Source: a virus. Taken from it: a stretch of 39,568 nucleotides of DNA. Below, in pieces: positions 15,946 to 21,552 of this stretch. The stretch lies in IMG/VR virus record IMGVR_UViG_3300021495_000037, positions 1-39,568 of that record, one strand, 5' to 3'. The first letter of the stretch is position 1. Every line of letters starts with the position of its first letter. Made by a program: the position numbers and the translations under genes. The notes under the pieces were generated by a model. It had not been told where the DNA came from and made no database searches. It worked only from the letters and a program-made list of their open reading frames with translations.

Positions 15946-16015
15946 GCCATTAGTTCAGAGGTAGAGCGCGACTCTTATAAAGTCGATGTCCCTGGTTCGA
16001 GTCCAGGATGGCCTA
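15944..16015 (+). tRNA. tRNA-Ile, anticodon UAU
   Basis: The cloverleaf is complete. The acceptor stem is AGGCCAT with ATGGCCT (7 bp) and the D stem GTTC with GAGC. The anticodon stem is CGACT with AGTCG around loop CTTATAA, with anticodon TAT at 15976-15978. The T stem is CCTGG with CCAGG around TTCGAGT. The discriminator is A and CCA is not encoded. UAU reads AUA directly. Most bacteria instead read AUA with a lysidine-modified CAU tRNA. The first base of the gene lies in the stop codon of the M23 gene. Confidence 0.95.
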
Positions 16016-16062
16016 CTGCTTATCTTGATTTCTACTTCTGTAGATGAGAGGGGGTGAACACG

Positions 16063-16215
16063 ATGAATATTATTGAAATCTTAAAAGGCAGAAAGACTTA
16101 TATTGTTGGTATTCTGATGGTTATTTTAGGGTTGCTTAATGGCGACAACCAGATGGTTCTGGAGGGTTTAGGTTTGATTACTTTGCGCGCTGGAGTGGCG
16201 AAACTTGAGAAATAA
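16063..16215 (+). CDS. Holin-like small membrane protein, 50 aa
   Basis: A good ribosome binding site (GAGGGGGTGAA) precedes ATG 16063. The product begins MNIIEILKGRKTYIVGILMV. It has one hydrophobic helix (about residues 13-27) and then a weaker amphipathic one (MVLEGLGLITLRAGVAKL). The pattern 'KGRKTYIV ... GLGLITLRAGVAK' is familiar from small phage proteins encoded next to endolysins. Its position 118 nt after the M23 peptidase supports a holin role. The gene is followed within 20 nt by the anti-SD-bearing terminator structure. Confidence 0.7.
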   Translation: MNIIEILKGRKTYIVGILMVILGLLNGDNQMVLEGLGLITLRAGVAKLEK

Positions 16216-16231
16216 TATTATTTAAAAAAAT

Positions 16232-16321
16232 CAGCTGGCTACAAATCACCTCCTTTCGGACGGATGCCTGCTGGACTAACATCCAGTTTGGGCTGACGTC
16301 CTTTCGCCAGCTGGTTTTTTT
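16232..16321 (+). terminator. Terminator-linked structured RNA carrying an anti-Shine-Dalgarno
   Basis: CAGCTGGC (16232-16239) pairs with GCCAGCTG (16306-16313), followed by GG and seven T residues (16315-16321). This is an intrinsic terminator with an unusually long 66-nt loop. Within the loop GGACG (16258-16262) pairs with CGTCC (16297-16301) and CTGGA (16271-16275) with TCCAG (16282-16286). Positions 16245-16257 read ATCACCTCCTTTC, identical to the 3' tail of 16S rRNA. The anti-SD segment is left unpaired in this fold. It could act as a 3'UTR-derived small RNA that pairs with ribosome binding sites. Confidence 0.75.
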
Positions 16322-16324
16322 ATT

Positions 16325-16366
16325 TGACGAAGTTCAAACTTGTTTTGACGAAGTTCAAACTTGTTT
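16325..16366 (+). repeat. Two perfect tandem copies of the 21-nt repeat
   Basis: Positions 16325-16345 and 16346-16366 are identical, core TGACGAAGTTCAAACTTG. The core contains the near-palindrome AAGTT-CA-AACTT. The pair lies between the terminator and the 16379 promoter, a typical operator position. Confidence 0.85.
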
Positions 16367-16369
16367 GGA

Positions 16370-16426
16370 GTTATCCACTTGACAAAGTTTTTAAAAGTGA
16401 TAAAATGAGAATGAAATGTGAATAAC
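16370..16426 (+). promoter_or_regulatory. Early promoter with flanking DnaA-box-like motifs
   Basis: TTGACA (16379-16384) and TAAAAT (16401-16406) are 16 bp apart. GTTATCCAC (16370-16378) abuts the -35 element, and TGTGAATAAC (16417-16426) covers the likely start site. The promoter feeds the HTH gene at 16437 with a leader of about 24 nt. Confidence 0.8.
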
Positions 16427-16436
16427 TCATAATACT

Positions 16437-16619
16437 ATGAAAAGGGAAATACAATTAATTCGCAACACAATTTTAGCCGAAGCTTGGGAAACTCATAAAG
16501 CGGAATGGGAAATGGACAAGATAGCCTCCGCTATGGGAATGAACCTTAAAACCGCCTACCGAGTTATTAAGAATTACAAGGAAAAAGAATTTTACAAACA
16601 TTTACGAGAGAGGAGGTGA
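16437..16619 (+). CDS. Small HTH DNA-binding protein, 60 aa
   Basis: The sequence MKREIQLIRNTILAEAWETH is followed by a helix-turn-helix (WEMDKIASAMGMNLKTAYRV, then IKNYKEKEF). It includes the usual A..(L/M)G(M/I)....(A/V)YR.I pattern of a recognition helix, and the C-terminus is basic. It is the first gene after an early promoter flanked by tandem operators, and it lacks a Shine-Dalgarno. It is thus a good candidate autoregulator that binds the 21-nt repeats or the TGTGGATAAC boxes (inference). A short sigma- or terminase-small-type HTH is the alternative. Confidence 0.65.
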   Translation: MKREIQLIRNTILAEAWETHKAEWEMDKIASAMGMNLKTAYRVIKNYKEKEFYKHLRERR

Positions 16620-16625
16620 AAAATT

Positions 16626-17009
16626 ATGACAAAATCAGATTTTCTAAAATTCATTTGGAAATATAGAATGAAACTTTTAGCTGAAGATAATAGACTTACG
16701 AAAGAAGGAAGAAAACTTCGGGCTAAAAGCGATGAACTTCGGGAGAGAGTTAACAAACTTTGGTGGGAAACAGGTAGCAGCAGATTTCACGCCAAGGGCA
16801 ATAAACTCTTGGCTGAAAGCAATAAACTTCAAGCTGAAGGCGATGAACTTCTGGATCAAGGCAGTAAACTTCGGGCTGAAGGCGATAAGCTCTGGGCTGA
16901 AGCTATCTTAGAAGTTTATGGAGATATTAAAATGGAGTGGAAAAATTGGAATGACGAGAAAGAAAGTTATGAATGCCATTTAGAGAATGGCGAAGTTTTT
17001 AAACCATAA
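16626..17009 (+). CDS. Heptad-repeat coiled-coil protein, 127 aa
   Basis: A GAGGAGGTGA site lies directly before the ATG and the gene starts six bases after the HTH stop. Residues about 15-95 are repeats of seven residues of the form KLRAEGD or KLLAESN (for example NKLLAESNKLQAEGDELLDQ), giving a long charged coiled coil. The C-terminal 30 residues (MEWKNWNDEKESYECHLENG) form a separate small unit. Proteins with this heptad occur in phages without known function. The DNA shows a corresponding 21-bp degenerate repeat, so the length may vary by recombination. Confidence 0.75.
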   Translation: MTKSDFLKFIWKYRMKLLAEDNRLTKEGRKLRAKSDELRERVNKLWWETGSSRFHAKGNKLLAESNKLQAEGDELLDQGSKLRAEGDKLWAEAILEVYGDIKMEWKNWNDEKESYECHLENGEVFKP

Positions 17010-17028
17010 CGAAAGGAGGTGATAAATT

Positions 17029-17460
17029 ATGACAAAATCCAAACAGGATTTCTACGGGAAAGTATTGGTAAGAGATTACGAGGAAGCTCCCCAGAGCATT
17101 CAATCCATATCAGAGCTGATTGACACTTCCGACCGCTTCGGGATAGCTGTATCCCTGTTCCAGAAGGCTGTCAATGATGTTATAGCAGAGCGTAAGGCGT
17201 GGGAAGAATTCAACGAAGAGTTTGCCACACCAGAACGAGACGAACAAGAGAAAGAGGAAATGGATAAAACTCCTCTTGGGAATTCTCCAGAAGACCACCA
17301 ATACGAAATCCAACGGGATTTAGACGACGAGGAAAGGCAGGCAAGGATTGACTACGCTGTAGAGGATGGAAGGTTAGACCCAGAGCAAGCTGAACAGATG
17401 TCAGAGGCGGAGATGGACGCTTGGCTGGAACTGCACGACAGAGACTTTGACCCGTATTGA
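17029..17460 (+). CDS. Acidic hypothetical protein, 143 aa
   Basis: The ribosome binding site (GAAAGGAGGTGAT) is the exact complement of the 13-nt anti-SD segment at 16245-16257. The protein is acidic and helical (VNDVIAERKAWEEFNEEFAT, DLDDEERQARIDYAVEDGRL, DPEQAEQMSEAEMDAWLELH). It has no membrane segment or metal motif. Strong acidity and a place in the early operon could fit a DNA-mimic inhibitor or a host-takeover protein, but nothing in the sequence proves this. Confidence 0.7.
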   Translation: MTKSKQDFYGKVLVRDYEEAPQSIQSISELIDTSDRFGIAVSLFQKAVNDVIAERKAWEEFNEEFATPERDEQEKEEMDKTPLGNSPEDHQYEIQRDLDDEERQARIDYAVEDGRLDPEQAEQMSEAEMDAWLELHDRDFDPY

Positions 17461-17462
17461 TA

Positions 17463-17498
17463 GACTGCTGGGCTGGTGAGAACGGCAGTCCTCGCCAG
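17463..17498 (+). promoter_or_regulatory. Interleaved helices directly before a ribosome binding site
   Basis: GACTGC (17463-17468) pairs with GCAGTC (17485-17490), and CTGGTGAG (17473-17480) pairs with CTCGCCAG (17491-17498, one G-U). The order A-B-A'-B' with no gap between A' and B' allows a pseudoknot or two exclusive hairpins. The AGGAG of the next gene starts two bases later. Confidence 0.65.
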
Positions 17499-17514
17499 TC
17501 AGGAGTTTAGCAAT

Positions 17515-17778
17515 ATGAAAAATTTTGAAGATGTTCTAAAAATTAAATGGTCTCGGTTAAGCCAGAGAGACCAGCAAATGGCAATTATGAGTGCCTTAAA
17601 ATCGGCATCGGCTGTTATGCAGGGAACTAAAATAAGTCCCGAAGAGTTATTGGAATACACCGAGAAAATACTTGAGAGGTTCTATGAATTTGAATTTTTA
17701 AAGAAACCAGCTATACCGAAAAAATTATCAGATACAGTTAACGAGGAAATCCAAAAAAATAATAATCAACCATTTTAA
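17515..17778 (+). CDS. Hypothetical protein, 87 aa
   Basis: ATG 17515 with AGGAG nine bases upstream is preferred to an in-frame GTG at 17476 that lies inside the RNA structure. The product (MKNFEDVLKIKWSRLSQRDQ, then MAIMSALKSASAVMQGTKIS) is helical and mildly basic, with a Pro/Lys-rich tail. It precedes the zinc-ribbon protein in the early operon. No family recognised. Confidence 0.65.
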   Translation: MKNFEDVLKIKWSRLSQRDQQMAIMSALKSASAVMQGTKISPEELLEYTEKILERFYEFEFLKKPAIPKKLSDTVNEEIQKNNNQPF

Positions 17779-17797
17779 CGAAAGGAGGTGAAAAACA

Positions 17798-18160
17798 ATG
17801 AAAGCTATAATTAAAAAGACACTTGGCAAAGTGGATTACACTTTTGAGATTGAGGGGCAAAGGGGCTTTGATGTCCTGTCCATTGCAGGCTTTTTGTCAT
17901 CTATGCCAGACACTTGCAAAATCTGTGGCAGTAAAAATGTCCATCTGACAAGCAACAGGGCGAAGGGCTACACTTTTGTTAAGGTTCTCTGCGAGGATTG
18001 CAACGCCAGAGCCCAGCTTGGTCAGTATAAGGACGGTAGCGGTTATTACTGGAAGAGCTGGGAAGAATATAATCCTCCGCAGAGAACTGAACAACCTGCA
18101 CAGCCAGTTTCAGACAGCACTGAAATGCCACCACCACCGTCAGAAGAACAGATATTTTAG
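17798..18160 (+). CDS. Zinc-ribbon protein with SSB-like acidic tail, 120 aa
   Basis: It has a full-strength ribosome binding site (GAAAGGAGGTGA). After a beta-rich start (KVDYTFEIEGQRGFDVLSIA) comes a zinc ribbon: Cys40/Cys43 (CKICGS) and Cys65/Cys68 (CEDC), ending with GYYWKSWEEY. The tail is Pro/Glu-rich and ends SEEQIF, resembling the acidic aromatic-tip tails of single-stranded-DNA-binding proteins (for example DDDIPF). It lies just upstream of the replication operon. It may be an SSB-like or recombination accessory protein, but the fold itself is not diagnostic. Confidence 0.7.
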   Translation: MKAIIKKTLGKVDYTFEIEGQRGFDVLSIAGFLSSMPDTCKICGSKNVHLTSNRAKGYTFVKVLCEDCNARAQLGQYKDGSGYYWKSWEEYNPPQRTEQPAQPVSDSTEMPPPPSEEQIF

Positions 18161-18178
18161 TTTATAACTTAAAAAAAT

Positions 18179-18352
18179 ATGATGGATAAAATTGAATTCA
18201 AAGCAAATATAAAACAAATTACAAGCAAGAACCTTGTATCGGGTGATCAGGAAATTCGGATTATTCTCTCGGTTGTCGGCGAGGACACCCTCAAAGCTAT
18301 CGGGCTTGCCGAACTTAAACCCGATGAACAAGTAAAAGTAGAGACATTATGA
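18179..18352 (+). CDS. Small beta-rich protein, 57 aa
   Basis: The product reads MMDKIEFKANIKQITSKNLV and then EIRIILSVVGEDTLKAIGLA, alternating strands and turns as in a small beta-barrel. Two adjacent ATG codons (18179, 18182) could each start it. No Shine-Dalgarno is present. It is the last gene of the early operon, ending three bases before the repeat that precedes the replication promoter. It resembles small phage proteins near replication genes but I cannot name a family. Confidence 0.65.
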   Translation: MMDKIEFKANIKQITSKNLVSGDQEIRIILSVVGEDTLKAIGLAELKPDEQVKVETL

Positions 18353-18354
18353 GT

Positions 18355-18376
18355 TGACGAAGTTCAAACTTGGTTT
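18355..18376 (+). repeat. Single copy of the 21-nt repeat
   Basis: TGACGAAGTTCAAACTTG followed by GTTT, identical in its 18-nt core to the tandem pair at 16325. It lies immediately upstream of a TGTGGATAAC box and the 18393 promoter, repeating the arrangement at 16325-16384. Confidence 0.85.
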
Positions 18377-18440
18377 GTGGATAACTCTCCTCTTGACAAG
18401 GAAAAAAAATAGGAGTATAATGTAGGTAGTTGTGGATAAC
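18376..18440 (+). promoter_or_regulatory. Replication-operon promoter with two DnaA-box-like motifs
   Basis: TTGACA (18393-18398) and TATAAT (18416-18421) are 17 bp apart, a perfect consensus. TGTGGATAAC occurs at 18376-18385 and again at 18431-18440, bracketing the promoter. The second copy lies at the expected start site. Confidence 0.88.
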
Positions 18441-18450
18441 TAATGTAATT

Positions 18451-18537
18451 ATGACGCAATTAAAGACAACACAAAAATTAAAATTATTACCTAAAAAGAG
18501 CAGGTTTGCAATTTGTGTTGTCGCCTGCTCCTTTTAG
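18451..18537 (+). CDS. Possible leader peptide, 28 aa
   Basis: A short ORF (MTQLKTTQKLKLLPKKSRFA and eight more residues, stop TAG) spans exactly the attenuator-like RNA of the replication leader, ending just after its terminator-like stem. There is no Shine-Dalgarno. Translation could control which of the two helices forms, as in classical attenuation. Support is positional, and it may simply be fortuitous. Confidence 0.35.
   Translation: MTQLKTTQKLKLLPKKSRFAICVVACSF
18465..18535 (+). promoter_or_regulatory. Attenuator-like leader RNA with interleaved helices
   Basis: GACAACACAAA (18465-18475) is the perfect complement of TTTGTGTTGTC (18512-18522). GAGCAGG (18498-18504) pairs with CCTGCTC (18524-18530) and is flanked by an A-run and by CTTTTAG, as in an intrinsic terminator. 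The two helices interleave (A-B-A'-B'), so they form either a pseudoknot or exclusive antiterminator and terminator states before the replication genes. Confidence 0.75.
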
Positions 18538-18546
18538 TTAAAAATT

Positions 18547-19296
18547 ATGAATGACATAAAAATAATTTTAAAAGAATTTTCAGAAAAACCAATCGCTTAT
18601 CAGCCGATTTACAGCAAAATAACGGGAAGTATTACGGCAGGAATTCTATTATCTCAGCTTGTTTATTGGTATTTTGCAATGGGTGAAAAGGAATTTTACA
18701 AAACAAATGAGGATTTTTGCAATGAATTGGCAATGGGATTATGGGAATTAAAAGGAGCAAAGAAAAAATTAAAAGAACTAAAGATAATAGAAATGAAAAT
18801 AAAAGGAATTCCTGCTAAAACATATTATAAAATTAACATTAAAAAAATTATTGCACTGATAACTAATTATAGCAAAACCCGCCAACTTGATGGAGGAAAA
18901 CCAACCAACTGGAGGGAGGAAAACCAACCAACTATTACAGAGAATACTACAGAGAATACACATCCTTTATCGGCTAAAGCCGATGAGGAGAATTTCTCCT
19001 TTGATGGATTCCTACAAGAAATGAAAACTAACAAACAAAGGCATATCCAAATTATCCGTCTCTATTGGTTGGCAAAGAAGAGAAGATACGAAAACCGCAA
19101 GCAAGCCGATTCGGCGATAAGAAGGGATTTAAAAGCGGCTTCTGCTTTGGCGGGTTATTCGGATGAACAAATACAAAATACGATGAAATGGTTAAATAAA
19201 AATTTTCAAGGGGGCGTAAAGCGGTGGACACTGGAGACTGTCGGGAAATATATTGACGATTACAAAAATATAAAAGAAAGGAGATTTCTATTATGA
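18547..19296 (+). CDS. Replication initiator/replisome-organiser-like protein
   Basis: Residues 1 to about 115 form a winged-helix domain of the type found in phage replication proteins (GSITAGILLSQLVYWYFAMG, YKTNEDFCNELAMGLWELKG, LKELKIIEMKIKGIPAKTYY). A Lys/Thr-rich linker follows. The C-terminal domain (about residues 145-249, FLQEMKTNKQRHIQIIRLYW to ETVGKYIDDYKN) is helical. The stop overlaps the helicase start (ATGA-type overlap), as expected of an initiator/loader coupled to its helicase. It probably binds the phage origin and recruits the helicase (inference from family and context). Confidence 0.78.
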   Translation: MNDIKIILKEFSEKPIAYQPIYSKITGSITAGILLSQLVYWYFAMGEKEFYKTNEDFCNELAMGLWELKGAKKKLKELKIIEMKIKGIPAKTYYKINIKKIIALITNYSKTRQLDGGKPTNWREENQPTITENTTENTHPLSAKADEENFSFDGFLQEMKTNKQRHIQIIRLYWLAKKRRYENRKQADSAIRRDLKAASALAGYSDEQIQNTMKWLNKNFQGGVKRWTLETVGKYIDDYKNIKERRFLL

Positions 19297-20153
19297 GATT
19301 ATCAATGGATGATATTGATTCTACAATTAAACGATTGGAAGAAGAAATTAAATCTGCTGAAATGACTGAGGGGGTTTTAGAAATTATGGCTCAATATAGC
19401 AAAGAAGATAAAATAATGCTGGCGGAAAAACTTAAAAAAGAAATTGAAAATGAGCCAACAGCGAAATGGAATTTAAAATTTAATAATACTTTTCCGACTT
19501 TAAATGAAAAAATTGGCGGATTTAGAGCTGGAGATTTAATAGTTGTTTCTGCTCCGACTGGAGAAGGTAAAACTTTGCTTTGTCAAACATTTACTTATCA
19601 TTTTCAAGAGCAAGGAGTTTGTTGGTTTTCTTATGAAATTCCTATTAGGCAATTATTAGAAAGATTTGGAAATAATTTACCGAAATTTTACCTTCCACGA
19701 AAAATGACATCTTCAACTTTAGGGTGGATAGAAGAACGAATTATAGAAGCAATAGCAAAATATAAAATTAAAATTGTGATGATAGACCATTTGCATTATT
19801 TGATTGATTTGGCTAAATTAAAAAATCCGTCAATAGAGTTAGGATTGATAATGCGGCTTTTGAAAAAAATGGCGATTAAGTTAGATATAGCGATAGTAAT
19901 TATTGCTCATACTGGAAAGATAAATAAGACTGAAGAATTAAGTTTGCATAATATTAGAGATTCAAGTTTTATTTCTCAAGAAGCGGATTTTGTTTTAATG
20001 CTTTCACGGGAAAGAGATGATGAAAATGTATTTGGAGAACAAACAAGACTTTCAATTCAAAAAAATAGACGAACTGGAGAAGTAGGAAAATTTAATATAA
20101 TTTTAAATCAAAAAACAAAATGTTTTGAAGAAGTAAGTAAAAGGGAAGAATAA
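19293..20153 (+). CDS. DnaB/RecA-fold replicative helicase
   Basis: The 286-residue protein has Walker A at about residue 86 (SAPTGEGKT), Walker B near residue 160 (IVMIDHLHYL), a sensor-like AHTGK and the arginine-rich IQKNRRTGEVG near the end. An N-terminal helix (DDIDSTIKRLEEEIKSAE) precedes LKFNNTFPTLNEKIGGFRAG, the typical DnaB C-terminal domain entry. It is shorter than full DnaB (about 450 residues) because the N-terminal primase-interaction domain is missing. It would unwind DNA at the phage fork using host primase and polymerase, as the phage encodes neither. Confidence 0.88.
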   Translation: MRLSMDDIDSTIKRLEEEIKSAEMTEGVLEIMAQYSKEDKIMLAEKLKKEIENEPTAKWNLKFNNTFPTLNEKIGGFRAGDLIVVSAPTGEGKTLLCQTFTYHFQEQGVCWFSYEIPIRQLLERFGNNLPKFYLPRKMTSSTLGWIEERIIEAIAKYKIKIVMIDHLHYLIDLAKLKNPSIELGLIMRLLKKMAIKLDIAIVIIAHTGKINKTEELSLHNIRDSSFISQEADFVLMLSRERDDENVFGEQTRLSIQKNRRTGEVGKFNIILNQKTKCFEEVSKREE

Positions 20154-20422
20154 TGCAAGAATCAACTTTTAAACAATTTCAAAAAGTTTATTTACAAATG
20201 CATAAATATTTATTTACTTTGTTAAAAGCAAATAAAATAACTCAACAAGAATATGGACAAGCGTCAAAATCAATATCAGCAGATTATCTTAAAGTTAAAC
20301 AAAGATTTTTGGAAGGCGATGAAGAGCAATCAATTGAGCCGAGCAAAAAAGATAAGAACGAAGATAGAGAAACTGGAGATGAATTCACAAATTATATAAA
20401 AAAATTATTTAATTGCAGATAA
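20153..20422 (+). CDS. Small helical protein after the helicase, 89 aa
   Basis: The start overlaps the helicase stop (TAATG). The product begins MQESTFKQFQKVYLQMHKYL and is helical, with an acidic/Lys-rich C-terminal half (EQSIEPSKKDKNEDRETGDE) ending in NCR. It may be a helicase accessory protein from its position; no family is recognised. Confidence 0.6.
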   Translation: MQESTFKQFQKVYLQMHKYLFTLLKANKITQQEYGQASKSISADYLKVKQRFLEGDEEQSIEPSKKDKNEDRETGDEFTNYIKKLFNCR

Positions 20423-20472
20423 TAAATTCGGGTGAAGCTTATAAACTAATCGGGTGAAAGAAAGGAGTAAAT

Positions 20473-21084
20473 ATGAACCTTAAAATTTCTTCACAAACCA
20501 AGGAGGAACTAATAATCTTCTTAATCGTGATAATGGGATTTATCTGGCTTGCGTTGTTGTTGGAGAATGCCTACAATGAGCAAAAATTGGAAGAACTGAA
20601 GGAAGAAAAGATGAAACTGGAGCAGAGGAACGAGGAACTCTTTCAAGAATTAAAGGAAACTATCCATAAGTCGGAGGCTGGCGTTAGTGGTAGTGAGGCG
20701 CTGGCATCCGACTATAAGGATATACCGAAGGACGACAGGGGCGGCACATCTTCATCTGCAGTGGAAATCTCTGCCCCCTCCGCTCCTGTCTCCGACGGGA
20801 TAATCAGGGAAGTAACAATGTATACCTCCCGTCCCGAAGAGACTGACGAAACGCCCTGTATCTCGGCTGACGGGACGAACATCTGCGAGGTTGACTACAA
20901 TGTCTGTGCCACCAATGCCTTCCCGATTGGCACGAGGCTGTATGTAGACAAGCTGGGCGAGTGTGTCGTCAAGGATACGATGTCCCGAAAATATCAGCAA
21001 AGGATAGATTGGTATGCTGGGACGGATGTGGAACGGGCTCTGGCTTTCGGAATTCAACGCTTACTTGTTAGGAAAATAAATTAG
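20473..21084 (+). CDS. Membrane-anchored 3D-domain (RlpA-like) cell-wall protein
   Basis: AAGGAG precedes the ATG. Residues 13-30 are a signal-anchor (LIIFLIVIMGFIWLALLLEN), about 33-65 a coiled coil, and about 70-105 a Ser/Ala-rich linker. Residues about 110-203 form a 3D/double-psi beta-barrel domain (MYTSRPEETDETPCISADGT, NAFPIGTRLYVD, VVKDTMSRKYQQRIDWYAGT). The pattern TxYxSxPxETDxTPxxxAxGT is the signature of the 3D family, which includes muralytic proteins and appears often in Patescibacteria. It may remodel the host wall. The three GGGTGAA-type motifs near its start are not explained. Its place inside the replication unit is unusual. Confidence 0.8.
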   Translation: MNLKISSQTKEELIIFLIVIMGFIWLALLLENAYNEQKLEELKEEKMKLEQRNEELFQELKETIHKSEAGVSGSEALASDYKDIPKDDRGGTSSSAVEISAPSAPVSDGIIREVTMYTSRPEETDETPCISADGTNICEVDYNVCATNAFPIGTRLYVDKLGECVVKDTMSRKYQQRIDWYAGTDVERALAFGIQRLLVRKIN

Positions 21085-21091
21085 AAACCGA

Positions 21092-21165
21092 CCCGCCATA
21101 TACTGAAACGATTGATCTAATGTCAATCTATTCTCGGCTACGGCTGAGATCAGGTGTATGGCGGG
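21092..21165 (+). ncRNA. Three-way-junction RNA element with alternative pairing
   Basis: A 12-bp closing stem pairs CCCGCCATATAC (21092-21103) with GTGTATGGCGGG (21154-21165, one G-U). Inside are hairpin GATTGA/TCAATC (21110-21115, 21123-21128) and a 7-bp hairpin capped by a C(UACG)G tetraloop (21132-21149). TGATCT (21113-21118) can instead pair with AGATCA (21147-21152), which excludes both inner hairpins. It lies just after the 3D-domain gene. Confidence 0.7.
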
Positions 21166-21202
21166 CAAGGGTTAAAAAATTGATTAAATAACCAATAAAA
21201 GA

Positions 21203-21352
21203 TTACTGGTGCTTGCTACTTCTGAGAATTAAGTCTCCAATGCCATAAAGTTGTTACATCTCTGGACTGCGGTCTAACCTACTGGGGCAAGAGATGACGA
21301 CGAGGAGAAGTAATAAAGCAATGTTAAATGGTATGTAGGATTCAGCCAGTAA
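21203..21352 (+). ncRNA. Multi-branched structured RNA element
   Basis: TTACTGG (21203-21209) pairs with CCAGTAA (21346-21352), GCTT (21211-21214) with AAGC (21316-21319) and TACTTCT (21217-21223) with AGAAGTA (21306-21312). Internal hairpins are GAGA/TCTC (21224-21237) and CATCTCT/AGAGATG (21257-21263, 21290-21296). AT-rich linkers on each side share ATAACCAA-TAAAA. There is no ORF of note, so this is probably one RNA with the neighbouring elements. Confidence 0.65.
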
Positions 21353-21423
21353 AAAAATTGGATTAAAATAACCAAATAAAACTAACTAATCTCTATTTAT
21401 GGGATAAAGGAAAATAAAAACTG

Positions 21424-21468
21424 GGCATAGGTAGTTCCTATTAACTTAACGGAGTTTTACTACCCGCC
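21424..21468 (+). ncRNA. Covarying hairpin, copy 1
   Basis: GGC (21424-21426) pairs with GCC (21466-21468) and GGTAGT (21430-21435) with ACTACC (21459-21464). The stem-loop boundary carries AGTTCCTATT (21433-21442). Copy 2 at 21483 has a different stem but keeps pairing and this sequence. A promoter-like TTAACG-17-TTTAAT overlaps the 3' arm. Confidence 0.65.
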
Positions 21469-21482
21469 TTTAATGAATAATA

Positions 21483-21544
21483 TATAGGCAGAGACAGTTC
21501 CTATTTAAACAACTTATTTGTTGCTGATATACTGTCCGCCTATA
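21483..21544 (+). ncRNA. Covarying hairpin, copy 2
   Basis: TATAGGC (21483-21489) pairs with GCCTATA (21538-21544) and GACAGT (21493-21498) with ACTGTC (21531-21536). AGTTCCTATT is at 21496-21505 and a small CAAC/GTTG hairpin lies in the loop. Relative to copy 1 the GGTAGT/ACTACC stem has become GACAGT/ACTGTC, a double compensatory change. Confidence 0.7.
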
Positions 21545-21546
21545 AT
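21518..21546 (+). promoter_or_regulatory. Possible promoter giving a leaderless transcript
   Basis: TTGTTG (21518-21523) and TATAAT (21541-21546) are 17 bp apart. Transcription would begin at or next to the A of ATG 21553, giving a leaderless mRNA. The elements overlap hairpin copy 2, so the two readings compete. Confidence 0.4.
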
Positions 21547-21552
21547 AAAAAT

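Noticed and set aside
15944-16015. tRNA as an attachment (att) site
   Set aside because: No integrase gene was found and the tRNA appears complete and functional.
16245-16257. Minus-strand reading as a ribosome binding site (GAAAGGAGGTGAT)
   Set aside because: Only TTG-TAG follows on the minus strand, so no gene uses it. The plus-strand anti-SD reading in a terminator loop fits better.
17476-17514. GTG start 39 nt upstream for the gene at 17515
   Set aside because: It lies inside the interleaved RNA structure and lacks a ribosome binding site; ATG 17515 has AGGAG at good spacing.
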